Source: Streptomyces werraensis
GTDB taxonomy: Bacteria > Actinomycetota > Actinomycetes > Streptomycetales > Streptomycetaceae
Length of the DNA: 64,000 nucleotides
Direction of reading: 5' to 3'
Assembly (NCBI GenBank): GCA_014656175.1
Contig: BNBX01000002.1
Span: 62,001 to 126,000 of the forward strand
Part shown: positions 45,763-54,266 of the stretch, one piece after another
How positions within the stretch are numbered: position 1 is the first letter of the stretch
Layout: each line of letters opens with the position of its first letter
Made by a program: the position numbers and the translations under genes
The notes under the pieces: model-generated
Seen by the model: only the letters and a program-made list of their open reading frames with translations
Told to the model about the DNA's origin: nothing
The model's database searches: none

Positions 45763-46991
45763 TGGCTCACCCCCCGCCCGCCGCCCACGACCGCGGACAC
45801 CTGACGTCCGGCATGTGGGACACCCACCCGGAGCCCCTGGCCGTCGGCTCCGCGCCCGTCCCGGCCTACGGCACCGGCTCCCTGGCCGACCTGCTGCCCA
45901 CCCTCGCCGCCGGCCTCGGCGTCCCCGGCATGACCGCGGGCATCGGCGAACTGACCCCCGCCGACCGCAACTGCGTCTTCCTCATCGACGGTCTGGGCTG
46001 GGAGCAGCTCAAGGCCCACCCGGAGGAGGCGCCGTTCATGACGTCCCTGCTGCCCGCCTCGCGCGGCGGCACCGGACGCCCGATCACCGCCGGCTACCCG
46101 GCGACCACCGCGACCTCCCTCGCCTCCGTCGGCACCGGCCTGCCCCCGGGCGCCCACGGCCTGCCCGGCTACACCGTGCGCGACCCGGACACCGGCGAGC
46201 TGATGAACCAGCTCCGCTGGCAGCCCTGGACCCCGCCGGGCGCCTGGCAGCCGTACCCGACGGTGTTCGAGCTGGCGCACCGCGCGGGCGTGCACGCCGC
46301 CCAGGTGTCCTCCCCGACCTTCGCCAACACCCCGCTCACCAAGGTCGCGCTCAGTGGCGGCACCTTCCAGGGGCGGCTGTCCGGCGAGGACCGCATGGAC
46401 GCCGCCGCCGAGCAACTGGCCGCGGCCGACCGCTCCCTGGTCTACACGTACTACGCCGAGGTCGACGGCGCCGGCCACCGGTTCGGCGTCGACTCCGACA
46501 CCTGGCGCGGCCAACTCATGTACGTGGACCGTCTGGTGCAGCGTCTCGCCGAGCAACTCCCGCCGCGCAGCGCCCTCTACGTGACCGCCGACCACGGCAT
46601 GGTCGACATCCCCTTCGACGAGACCCACCGCATCGACTTCGACGAGGACTGGGAGCTGAAGGCGGGCGTCGCCCTGCTCGGCGGCGAGGGCCGCGCGCGC
46701 CATGTGTACGCGGTGCCCGGCGCCGCGGGTGACGTGCTGGCCTGCTGGCGCGAGGTGCTCGGGGAGCAGTTCTGGGTCGCCTCCCGCGACGAGGCGATCG
46801 CCGCCGGCTGGTTCGGACCGGAGATCGACGAGCGGGTGTACCACCGGCTCGGCGACGTGATCGCCGCCGCACGGGACGACGTCCTGCTCATCGCCTCCGA
46901 GCGGGAGCCCAGGGAATCGGCGATGGTCGGCAACCACGGTTCCATGACCCCCGCCGAGCAGCTGGTCCCCCTGCTCGAAGTACGCTCCTGA
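45762..46991 (+). CDS. Alkaline-phosphatase superfamily protein (nucleotide pyrophosphatase/phosphodiesterase type)
   Basis: 409 residues. Metal and nucleophile motifs: FLIDGLGW (first Asp), PATTATSLASVGTG (nucleophile Thr), EVDGAGHRFG (Asp and His), TADHGMVDIP (Asp, His) and a late GNHGSM (His). This is the full set of the NPP branch. There is no signal peptide, so it acts in the cytosol. Natural substrate unknown. Its ATG overlaps the DUF5998 stop by one base. Confidence 0.88.
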   Translation: MAHPPPAAHDRGHLTSGMWDTHPEPLAVGSAPVPAYGTGSLADLLPTLAAGLGVPGMTAGIGELTPADRNCVFLIDGLGWEQLKAHPEEAPFMTSLLPASRGGTGRPITAGYPATTATSLASVGTGLPPGAHGLPGYTVRDPDTGELMNQLRWQPWTPPGAWQPYPTVFELAHRAGVHAAQVSSPTFANTPLTKVALSGGTFQGRLSGEDRMDAAAEQLAAADRSLVYTYYAEVDGAGHRFGVDSDTWRGQLMYVDRLVQRLAEQLPPRSALYVTADHGMVDIPFDETHRIDFDEDWELKAGVALLGGEGRARHVYAVPGAAGDVLACWREVLGEQFWVASRDEAIAAGWFGPEIDERVYHRLGDVIAAARDDVLLIASEREPRESAMVGNHGSMTPAEQLVPLLEVRS

Positions 46992-47037
46992 CGCGCTCCG
47001 CCGTCCCTGACCTCTGCCGAAAGGTTCCCGACCCCCC

Positions 47038-47688
47038 ATGTCCGAGCTCGTGTTCTTCTGCGGAACGATGGACTGCGGGAAGTCGACCCTCGCTCTGCAG
47101 ATCGAGCACAACCGGTCGGCGCGCGGCCTGGTCGGCATGATCTTCACCCGTAACGACCGGGCCGGCGAGGGCAAGCTCTCCTCCCGGCTGGGCCTGGTCA
47201 CGGACGCGGTGGAGGTGGAGGACGGCGCCGACCTGTACGCCCATCTCGTGGACCACCTCTCGCGGGGCCGGCGCGCGGATTACGTGATCGCCGACGAGGC
47301 GCAGTTCCTGGACCCCGAGCAGATCGACCAGCTCGCACGCGTGGTGGACGACCTGGACCTCGACGTCTACGCCTTCGGCATCACCACCGACTTCCGCTCC
47401 AAGCTGTTCCCCGGCTCCCAGCGCCTGGTCGAACTCGCCGACCGTGTCGAGGTGCTCCAGGTCGAGGCCCTGTGCTGGTGCGGGGCCCGTGCCACGCACA
47501 ACGCCCGCACGGTCGGCGGCGTGATGGTCGTCGAGGGCGCCCAGGTCGTCGTCGGCGACGTGACCGGCTCCGCGGACGAGATCGGCTACGAGGTGCTCTG
47601 CCGGCGTCATCACCGGCGCCGGATGACGGCGGCGACGGCGCGGGCGGCGACGCTGGCGCCGGACGTGCTGCCGGTGTCGTCGGGCTGA
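47038..47688 (+). CDS. tdk: Thymidine kinase
   Basis: A 216-residue type II thymidine kinase of the salvage pathway. The P-loop GTMDCGKST is at 9-17, the catalytic Glu in IADEAQFL, the thymidine-binding lasso in the YAFGITTDFRSKLFPGS segment, and a zinc ribbon with CWCGARATHNAR and CRRHH. ATG 47038 is preceded by AAAGGTT. 46 bases follow the phosphatase gene, so co-transcription is likely. Confidence 0.95.
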   Translation: MSELVFFCGTMDCGKSTLALQIEHNRSARGLVGMIFTRNDRAGEGKLSSRLGLVTDAVEVEDGADLYAHLVDHLSRGRRADYVIADEAQFLDPEQIDQLARVVDDLDLDVYAFGITTDFRSKLFPGSQRLVELADRVEVLQVEALCWCGARATHNARTVGGVMVVEGAQVVVGDVTGSADEIGYEVLCRRHHRRRMTAATARAATLAPDVLPVSSG

Positions 47689-47758
47689 GGGCGCCGCCGG
47701 GTCCTGCGGGGCAGCGAGCGTTTCCAAACAAGTGATCGAATCCTGCGGCTGGTTCGAC

Positions 47759-47764
47759 TATGAT
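47759..47764 (+). promoter_or_regulatory. Candidate -10 element for the tRNA-like gene
   Basis: TATGAT ending 11 bases before the first base of the tRNA-like RNA, the right distance for a start site at 47770-47773. The -35 (GTGATC region, 47732-47737) is weak and too far. Confidence 0.45.
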
Positions 47765-47775
47765 CGCCGACTGGC

Positions 47776-47848
47776 AAGGCCGTAGCGCAGAGGTCGTCGC
47801 GCCCACGCATCAAGCTGGAGGACGTCGGTTCGAATCCGACCGGTCTTG
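47776..47848 (+). tRNA. tRNA-like RNA with AUC anticodon and aberrant anticodon arm
   Basis: All tRNA parts fit in order. The acceptor stem is AAGGCCG (47776-47782) with CGGTCTT (47841-47847), 7 pairs including one G-T. T at 8 and A at 9 follow, then a D arm GCGC..TCGC (three pairs), the anticodon arm 47802-47818 with loop GCATCAA, a 5-base variable loop AGGAC, and a perfect T arm GTCGG-TTCGAAT-CCGAC (47824-47840). The anticodon would be AUC, but position 33 is C instead of the universal U, and two of five anticodon-stem pairs are mismatched (C29-U41, A30-C40). CCA is not encoded, and GGC before and GCC after extend the acceptor stem by three pairs. It may not be a decoding tRNA. Confidence 0.75.
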
Positions 47849-47956
47849 CCGCCCTGTTCGTGGAGAAACGTCGACAGACGTCGGTCCGTCCTGGGCGGGC
47901 GGGGGCCGTACCGCCCCCGGCGGACCGGGCACCGGCGACGGACCGGTGGAGTGGTG

Positions 47957-49129
47957 ATGACGCAGCCGACACCCGTGCGCTGCCCGGCGATCGAGCACCC
48001 GGACGTCCCGGCCGCCGATCCCGTGGGCCTGGACCCGCTGCTGGCCAGGCTCGGGTCGGACCGGGCGGTCGAGGACGACGAGACCTTCCCGCTCGGCACC
48101 CTCCGCGCGGACGGCCGGGTCGACCTGTGCAAGCAGGGACTCGGAGCGGCGGGCGCCGCCCGGCTGATGCCCGCCGCGGCAGCTTCCCCGCACGTCCGGC
48201 ACCTCCTGCTCGGCACCAACGCCATAGGCGACGAAGGGGCGTCGACGGTCGCCCGCGCCCTCGCCGAAGGCCACGGAGCGCGCGAGGCCCACGGACCGCA
48301 CGAGGGCCACGGACTGCACACCCTCTACCTCGGCTGCAACCGCATCGGCCCCGACGGCGTCACCGCCCTCGCCGACGTGCTCTCCGCCGACGACACCGTC
48401 CGCGCCCTCTGGCTCAAGCGCAACCCGGTCGGCGACGACGGCGTCACGGCCCTCGCCGCGATGCTCCGCCGCAACACGGCGCTGCGCACCCTCGACCTCG
48501 TCAACACCGGTGTCAGCGCGGCGAGTCTGCGCCTCCTGCTCGACGCCCTCACCAGCCGCCCGCAGCCGGTCGAACGTCTCTTCCTCGGCGGGAACGGCCT
48601 GACGGCCGACACCGCCGGACTGCTCGCCGCGCTCGTCCGGGACGCGGGGGTGCGCGAGCTGTACCTGCCCGCCAACCACCTCGGCGACCGGGGCGCCGCC
48701 GTGCTCGCGGCAGCCGCCGCCGACTCCGCACACCCCGTACGGCTCGGCCTGGGCGGCAACGGCATCGGGCCCGCCGGAGCACGCGCCCTCGCCGACGCCC
48801 TGGGCGGCATCGAGGCGCTCGACCTCGGACGGCCCATGTCGGAACGGAGCCTCGGCGCACCCGCCAACGCCACCGGCGACGACGGCGCCCACGCCCTGGC
48901 CTCCGCACTCCCCGGCAGCCCTCTGCGCCGGCTGGAGCTGCGCCACACCGGCCTCACCGGACGCGGCGCCAAGTCCCTCCTGGCGGCCGTCCCGGACGAC
49001 TCCCCGCTGGAGTACGTCGGCCTGGGCCCCGGCCTGCCCCGCAAGGTGAAGCGCTCCTTCACCCGGCGCCTGCGGCCCATGACCGCAGCCCACCCCGACC
49101 TGCGCGCAATAGGGAGCGTCTACCGGTGA
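47957..49129 (+). CDS. Leucine-rich repeat protein (ribonuclease-inhibitor type)
   Basis: 390 residues. From about residue 95 there are eight to nine RNI-type repeats with the pattern L-x2-L-x-L-x2-N-x-I-G-x2-G (HLLLGTNAIGDEGA, TLYLGCNRIGPDGV, ALWLKRNPVGDDGV, RLFLGGNGLTADTA, ELYLPANHLGDRGA, RLGLGGNGIGPAGA). The domain is a curved protein-binding surface in the cytosol; there is no signal peptide. ATG 47957 has GGTGGAG upstream. Its stop overlaps the GTG of the ankyrin gene (GTGA), so the two are coupled and probably interact. Confidence 0.85.
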   Translation: MTQPTPVRCPAIEHPDVPAADPVGLDPLLARLGSDRAVEDDETFPLGTLRADGRVDLCKQGLGAAGAARLMPAAAASPHVRHLLLGTNAIGDEGASTVARALAEGHGAREAHGPHEGHGLHTLYLGCNRIGPDGVTALADVLSADDTVRALWLKRNPVGDDGVTALAAMLRRNTALRTLDLVNTGVSAASLRLLLDALTSRPQPVERLFLGGNGLTADTAGLLAALVRDAGVRELYLPANHLGDRGAAVLAAAAADSAHPVRLGLGGNGIGPAGARALADALGGIEALDLGRPMSERSLGAPANATGDDGAHALASALPGSPLRRLELRHTGLTGRGAKSLLAAVPDDSPLEYVGLGPGLPRKVKRSFTRRLRPMTAAHPDLRAIGSVYR

Positions 49130-50883
49130 GCCGCCGCACCGCAGCACCCGCGTGCTTCTCACGGGCGGAGGCGTCGAGTTGGCGCCGGATCCGCCGGTAC
49201 GCCGTACCCCGCACCATGATCGAGCGCGCGACCGAACGCCGGACGGCGGGTGACTGGAGGGGCGCCTGCGCCGCGGCCCTGGTCGACGTCGACATCGACC
49301 TTGCGGAGATCACCGAGCACTGCGGTCAGGACGTCGCCGACGCGCTGGAGGACGACCTGCGGCACCTGGTCCCCGACCTGGTGCGCTGGCACCTGCCCCG
49401 GACGCTCCACGGCTGGACCACCCTGGACACCGACCGCACCGTCGTCCTCGCCCGGTACCGGCCGGTCGGCGCCGACGAAGGTCCCCGCGCCACGCCGTAC
49501 CTGCACCTCACCACGCCCGCGATGCGGCAGGGACCGCAGCGGGTCACCCTGAGCTTCGGAACGCTCGCCGACGAGGGGCCGGCCGGCGTCTTCGGCAGCA
49601 CGACCGAGGACTGGCGGTACGCCCGGCACCTGTGGGACGACCGGCACACCGAGGACCTCCGCGAGCACGTCGGCGGTCCAGGACGGCTCCCCTTCTTCGA
49701 CGCGGAGGGCGGACTGCTCGGCCCGGACGCGCTGCCCTCCTCGGATCCCGGAGCCGGTGACCCGGCAGCGCGGGCCGAGTGGGTGACGCTGCTGCACGAG
49801 AAGGGGGAGGCCGGGGAGGCCTTCGCCGCCGCCGGGATCGACGCCGACCTGTCGGCGCCGGAGGGCCGCCCTGGCCGGTACCGGAGCGATCCGACGGTGA
49901 CCGTCGGCAGGTACGCGCTCGACCACACCCGTCTGGAGCGGGAGGTTCGCCGGCTCCGGGACGAGGGGGTCGGCGACCGCTTCCTGATCCCCGACGACTG
50001 GCGCACGCGGCTGCTGCTGGAGCCGACGGCCACCGGTCTCGCGCTGAGGGTCGTGGAGCGCGCGGAGGCCCAGGGACTCCCCTTCCTGCCCGAGACGCTC
50101 TGGCGCAGACTCCCCGACCTCGACCTGCTCCGTGTGGGCGGGATCGAGCCGGAACACCTGCATCCGCTGGTCGGCGCGGCCCTGTTCCCCGGCGTACGCC
50201 CCGACGGCGGTGTCGGCGGGCCGCCGGGGCCCGATGCTCCGCCGCCCGTCCGGGTGCGCTGCCGGGGCGAATGGCACGAGGTCGGCTTCCGGCCGGGTGT
50301 CCTGCTCCGTATGCCGCACAGCGACGAGGAGCAGCAGCGCGAGCGGGCCCTGCGCGTGTTCGGCGGTGCCGTCGCCGGATGCTTCGCCGTGGAGCAGACC
50401 TGGGCGTCGGGTGACGGCCGGCTGCCGAAGGCGCTCCGCGCCCAGCGGCGCGACCTGTTCCTCCGCGCCCAGCACGGCGACACCGAGGGCGTCCTCCGCC
50501 TCCTCGACATGGGCGTGGACTGCCGTGTCCGTGACGCCGCCGGCCGCTCCCTGCTGCACGTGCTGAACCTCGTCGACCACGAGCCGCTGCTGCCCCGGCT
50601 GCTCGCCGCGGGGCTCGACCTGGAGGCGAGGGACTCGCAGAACAAGACCCCGCTGTTCGTGGCGGTCGCGGAGGGCGGTTCCCGGGCCCTCGTGGAGGCG
50701 CTGCTGGACGGGGGCGCCCGGATCGACGTCGAGGACCACATGCAACAGTCGCTGGCGCACGTGATCCGCCGATACCGGCGGGACGATCTGGCCTTTCTTC
50801 GCGAGCGCGTCCGCGAGGAGCACCCGGACGCCGGCGGCGACTGGTGGGAGGACTACCTGGACCACCGCGACGAGAACGACTAG
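49126..50883 (+). CDS. Ankyrin-repeat protein
   Basis: 585 residues beginning VSRRTAAPACFSRAEASSWRRIRRYAVPRTMIERATERR, a conserved N-terminal segment in Streptomyces. Residues ~60-430 form an unrecognised domain. The end (about 445-560) contains two to three ankyrin repeats: HGDTEGVLRLLDMGVDCRVRDAAGRSLLH, DSQNKTPLFVAVAEGGSRALVEALLDGGARIDVED. GTG 49126 overlaps the LRR gene's stop. Together with the following MoxR and DUF2201 genes it looks like an adaptor for an AAA+ machine. Confidence 0.82.
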   Translation: MSRRTAAPACFSRAEASSWRRIRRYAVPRTMIERATERRTAGDWRGACAAALVDVDIDLAEITEHCGQDVADALEDDLRHLVPDLVRWHLPRTLHGWTTLDTDRTVVLARYRPVGADEGPRATPYLHLTTPAMRQGPQRVTLSFGTLADEGPAGVFGSTTEDWRYARHLWDDRHTEDLREHVGGPGRLPFFDAEGGLLGPDALPSSDPGAGDPAARAEWVTLLHEKGEAGEAFAAAGIDADLSAPEGRPGRYRSDPTVTVGRYALDHTRLEREVRRLRDEGVGDRFLIPDDWRTRLLLEPTATGLALRVVERAEAQGLPFLPETLWRRLPDLDLLRVGGIEPEHLHPLVGAALFPGVRPDGGVGGPPGPDAPPPVRVRCRGEWHEVGFRPGVLLRMPHSDEEQQRERALRVFGGAVAGCFAVEQTWASGDGRLPKALRAQRRDLFLRAQHGDTEGVLRLLDMGVDCRVRDAAGRSLLHVLNLVDHEPLLPRLLAAGLDLEARDSQNKTPLFVAVAEGGSRALVEALLDGGARIDVEDHMQQSLAHVIRRYRRDDLAFLRERVREEHPDAGGDWWEDYLDHRDEND

Positions 50884-50907
50884 CGCGTCGGCCCGACGGC
50901 CACCGGC

Positions 50908-50960
50908 TGCCCCTCCGTCCCCGCACGGCCGCCGGCTGTCCCCTCCGTCCCCGCACGGCC
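50908..50960 (+). repeat. Short direct repeat upstream of the MoxR gene
   Basis: CCCTCCGTCCCCGCACGGCC occurs twice, starting near 50911 and 50941, a 30-base period. It lies in the only gap of the LRR-ankyrin-MoxR-DUF2201 cluster and could be slippage or a regulatory duplication. Confidence 0.6.
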
Positions 50961-50992
50961 CGAGCCCGCCCAGCACAGCGAGGAACCCCGCC

Positions 50993-52186
50993 TTGACCAC
51001 CAGCCCCGCCCCCGACCCGCTGGCCGCCGCCGACGCCCTCGTCGCCCGGCTGCGCGCACGCCGCACCGAGCCTGCCACCAGCTCCCAACTGGAGGCTCTG
51101 GCGCTGGCGGTGACGGCCAATCAGCCCGTCCTCCTCTGGGGCGAGCCCGGCATCGGCAAGTCGGCCGGACTGGACCAGCTCGCCGCCGGACTCGGCCTCC
51201 CCCTGGAGACGGTCATCGCGAGCGTCCACGAGCCCTCGGACTTCGCCGGGCTGCCGATCGTCGGCGACGACCCGGCGGCGACCGGCGTGCCCATGGCCCC
51301 TCCGGACTGGGCGGTCCGGCTCCGGGACGCCGGGCGCGGCCTGCTGTTCTTCGACGAGTTGTCCTCCGCGCCCCCGGCCGTGCAGGCGGCGCTGCTGCGG
51401 GTGGTCCTGGAACGCCGGGTCGGCAGCCTGGTCCTGCCCGACGCGGTGCGGATCGTCGCCGCCGCCAACCCGCCGTCGAGCGCCGCGGACGGCTGGCACC
51501 TCAGCCCGCCGCTCGCCAACCGCTTCGTCCACCTCCACTGGACCCACGACCCGGCCACGGTCGCACGCGGCATGGCCGGAACCTGGCCGGAGGCGACGGT
51601 CCCGGTCGTCGACCCGGCCAAGGTGCCGGGCGCGGTGGCGCGGGCGCGCGGCGCCGTCTCCGGATTCCTCACCGCCCGCCCCGGCCTGGTCCACCAGCTC
51701 CCCGGCGACGCGGAGGCGCGCGGACGCTCCTGGCCGTCCCCGCGCACCTGGGAGATGGCGCTGCGGCTGCTGGCCACGGCGTACGCGACCGGCGCGGGCC
51801 GTGAGGCGACGGCCGCCGCGCTCACCGGGGCCGTCGGGGACGGCGCGGGCATCGAGCTGCTGTCGTACCTGGAGCACCTGGACCTGCCCGACCCCGAGCG
51901 GGTCCTCGCCGACCCCGACGCGTTCGCGCTGCCCGACCGCGGCGACCGGCAGCTGGCCTTCCTCATCGCGATCGTCGCCGTCGTGCAGAGCGATCTCACG
52001 CGGCCCCGCTGGGAGGCCGCCTGGGCGGTGCTGGCGAAGGCGGTGGAGGCGGGCGTGCCGGACGTGGCCGCCCGTGCCGCCACCGACCTCGCGGCGATGC
52101 GCCGGCTGGACTGGCCCGTACCTCCCGGGATCGACGCGTTCCTGGACCTGCTGCGGCTGTCCGGGGCCCTGCCCGGCGGCCGTTGA
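50993..52186 (+). CDS. MoxR-family AAA+ ATPase
   Basis: 397 residues. Walker A GEPGIGKS is at 50-57, Walker B LLFFDELSSAP at 117-126, sensor 1 in VRIVAAANPP and an arginine finger region in LANRFVHLHW. MoxR ATPases work as chaperones for metal insertion or complex assembly together with a vWA partner, which is encoded next. The start appears to be TTG 50993 with GAGGAA upstream. 109 bases separate it from the ankyrin gene, with a short duplicated stretch (CCCCTCCGTCCCCGCACGG) at 50910 and 50940. Confidence 0.9.
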   Translation: MTTSPAPDPLAAADALVARLRARRTEPATSSQLEALALAVTANQPVLLWGEPGIGKSAGLDQLAAGLGLPLETVIASVHEPSDFAGLPIVGDDPAATGVPMAPPDWAVRLRDAGRGLLFFDELSSAPPAVQAALLRVVLERRVGSLVLPDAVRIVAAANPPSSAADGWHLSPPLANRFVHLHWTHDPATVARGMAGTWPEATVPVVDPAKVPGAVARARGAVSGFLTARPGLVHQLPGDAEARGRSWPSPRTWEMALRLLATAYATGAGREATAAALTGAVGDGAGIELLSYLEHLDLPDPERVLADPDAFALPDRGDRQLAFLIAIVAVVQSDLTRPRWEAAWAVLAKAVEAGVPDVAARAATDLAAMRRLDWPVPPGIDAFLDLLRLSGALPGGR

Positions 52187-52197
52187 GGCGAGCGGGC

Positions 52198-53391
52198 ATG
52201 ACGGACCCCCGCGACGGCCTGGACCGCACCAAACTCCTCGCCGCCCGCTACCGCGCGGCGCAGGACCGTCCCTATCTGGCGTCGGCGCTGTACGCCCTCG
52301 GCATCGTGGCGAGCGGCGCGGTGCCGACGATGGGCGTGGACCGGCACTGGCGCTGCTACGTCTCGCCCGCGTTCGTCGACGCGACCCCCGTCGAGGAGCT
52401 CGCGGGCGTGTGGGTCCACGAGGTGGCGCATCTGCTGCGCGACCACCACGGCCGCGCCGGCCGGCTCCCCGCCGCCGACCAGCGCGACCACTACCGCGTC
52501 AACGTCGCCCAGGACTGCGAGATCAACGACGACCTCCTCGCCGACGGCCTGCGCCTGCCCGCCGGACGTGTGGAACCCCGCCTCTACGGCCTGATCGACG
52601 GCCAGTTGTTCGAGGAGTACCTGCCGGCGCTGCCCCCGCACGTCCGGGAACACGACTGCGGCTCGGGCGCCCACGGCACCCGGGCGCCGTGGGAACTCCC
52701 GCAGGCCGACGGGCCCGACGGGGTCGGCGAGGCCGAGGCGCAGGCACTGCGCCGGCACACCGCCGAGGCGATGCGCGCCCACCTGCGCTCCCGCGGCACC
52801 CTGCCCGGCGGCTGGCAGCGCTGGGCCGAGCAGGTCCTGGAACCCACGGTCGACTGGCGGCAGGCCCTGACCGGCGCGGTACGGGAGGCCGCCGCCTGGG
52901 CGGGAGGCGCCGTCGACTACACCTACCGCCGCCCCTCGCGCCGCACCCCGGCGCTGCGCGGTGTGGTCCTGCCGAGCCTGCGCCGTCCGCTGCCCCGGGT
53001 GGCCGTCGTCGTCGACACCTCGGGCTCGATGGGCGACGCCGAACTCGCGGCGGCACTGGGGGAGATCACGGGCGTCCTGCGCGAGGTCGGCGTGCGCGGC
53101 AACCGCGTCACCGTCCTCGCCTGCGACGCCGACGTGCACGCCGTGTCGCGGGTGACGTCCACCGAGCAGGTCACGCTCGGCGGTGGGGGCGGCACGGACA
53201 TGCGCGTCGGCATCGACGCCGCGCTCGCGTCCCCCGACCGCCCGTCGGTCGTGATCGTCCTCACCGACGGGTTCACCCCCTGGCCCGCCGAAACCCCGTC
53301 CTGCCGCCTGATCGCGGCCCTGATCGGCGAGGGCGCCCCCGAGCCGCCGCACTGGGTGGAGACGGTGCGCGTCCCGGCCGCCTCCGTCTAA
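52198..53391 (+). CDS. DUF2201 putative metallopeptidase with vWA-like domain
   Basis: 397 residues. The N-terminal half has the zinc-protease motif HEVAH at 74-78 (VWVHEVAHLLRDHH), with more conserved acidic sites in NVAQDCEINDDLL. The C-terminal half is a vWA-like domain with the metal-ion-dependent adhesion site DTSGS at 273-277 and a late GGGGGTDM and LTDGFTPWP. This DUF2201 architecture is the regular partner of MoxR ATPases. ATG 52198 follows GAGGCGAGCGGG. It ends convergently with the hydrolase gene, sharing 4 bases. Confidence 0.88.
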   Translation: MTDPRDGLDRTKLLAARYRAAQDRPYLASALYALGIVASGAVPTMGVDRHWRCYVSPAFVDATPVEELAGVWVHEVAHLLRDHHGRAGRLPAADQRDHYRVNVAQDCEINDDLLADGLRLPAGRVEPRLYGLIDGQLFEEYLPALPPHVREHDCGSGAHGTRAPWELPQADGPDGVGEAEAQALRRHTAEAMRAHLRSRGTLPGGWQRWAEQVLEPTVDWRQALTGAVREAAAWAGGAVDYTYRRPSRRTPALRGVVLPSLRRPLPRVAVVVDTSGSMGDAELAAALGEITGVLREVGVRGNRVTVLACDADVHAVSRVTSTEQVTLGGGGGTDMRVGIDAALASPDRPSVVIVLTDGFTPWPAETPSCRLIAALIGEGAPEPPHWVETVRVPAASV

Positions 53392-54116
53392 CCGGCCACG
53401 TCGAGCAGCAGCTCGCTCAGCTCGACCGGCATCGTGATCATGCAGTCGTGCCCGGTGGGCAGTTCCCGTACCCGCGACGGCGTCCCGTCGGGCTGGAGCG
53501 CCGGCACCGGGCGCCGGACGATGCCCTCCGGGGCCGCGCCCACGCAGTGGATGTGGGTGCGCGGGACCTGGCGCAGGGACGGGTTGTCCAGGCACGCCGG
53601 CTGCTGGAGGCACCGCACCGGGTGGTCGGAGAGCATGCCGCGCAGCCACTCCTGGTCCGCCGGGTCGGTCACCCCGAACAGGCCGAAGGGCGGCGGAAGT
53701 TCCGGCAGCGGCGGGATGCGCCACGGGGCGTCCGTGGCCGCTGCGGCGTCGATGAGGTGCTGGGTCACGGGCTGCGCGTCGACCGCGGTCTCGCCGTGCT
53801 CCGGCACCATCGCGTCCAGATACACCAGGTGCGCGACCCGCTCCGGAACCTCGTTCGCCGCCGACGAGATCACCAGTCCCGCGTAGCTGTGGCCGACCAG
53901 GACGACGTCGGTCAGGTCCTCGTCCTCGATCAGCCGGACGACGTCCTCGACATGGGTGTCCAGGCCCACCTCGGGGCCGAACAGGTGCGCCTTGTCGCCG
54001 TAGCCGGTCAGTGAGGGGCGGAAGACGCGGTGGCCGGCGGCCTCCAGCAGCGGGGCCGTCCGGTCCCAGCACCGGCCGTCGTGCCAGGCGCCATGGACAA
54101 GCAGATAAGTCGACAC
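53388..54116 (-). CDS. Alpha/beta hydrolase
   Basis: 242 residues. The fold signature starts STYLLVHGAWHDGRCW (oxyanion HG), the nucleophile is in LVGHSYAGLV, the acid is probably an aspartate in the later strand, and the histidine is in PTGHDCMI. Similarity is to the salicylate-esterase/hydroxynitrile-lyase group of small esterases. GTG 54116 was chosen; the longer frame to 54227 crosses the regulatory region. It is divergent from an HxlR regulator that probably controls it. Confidence 0.87.
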   Translation of the reverse strand: MSTYLLVHGAWHDGRCWDRTAPLLEAAGHRVFRPSLTGYGDKAHLFGPEVGLDTHVEDVVRLIEDEDLTDVVLVGHSYAGLVISSAANEVPERVAHLVYLDAMVPEHGETAVDAQPVTQHLIDAAAATDAPWRIPPLPELPPPFGLFGVTDPADQEWLRGMLSDHPVRCLQQPACLDNPSLRQVPRTHIHCVGAAPEGIVRRPVPALQPDGTPSRVRELPTGHDCMITMPVELSELLLDVAG

Positions 54117-54153
54117 AGGGGTGCCTTCCAAGAAGGGAGCATGGGGAAGAAGG

Positions 54154-54255
54154 CGGTTCCCTTTCGTGCCTCGGTACGCTTCGGGAACCGTCCGTTCATC
54201 GTGGTGCACCCGCCCGACCTGGGGCAATAAGGCACATTCCGGTGACCCGGTTCCC
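54154..54255. promoter_or_regulatory. Three CGGTTCCC boxes between hydrolase and HxlR genes
   Basis: CGGTTCCC at 54154-54161, its inverse GGGAACCG at 54183-54190, and CGGTTCCC again at 54248-54255 just before the HxlR start. Sites repeated on both sides of a divergent promoter suggest binding by the HxlR protein. Confidence 0.45.
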
Positions 54256-54266
54256 TGGAGGTAACC

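Noticed and set aside
51121..54072. 983-codon minus-strand frame across the MoxR and DUF2201 genes
   Set aside because: It covers two clearly coding plus-strand genes and part of the hydrolase gene in another frame; no domain can be read from it.
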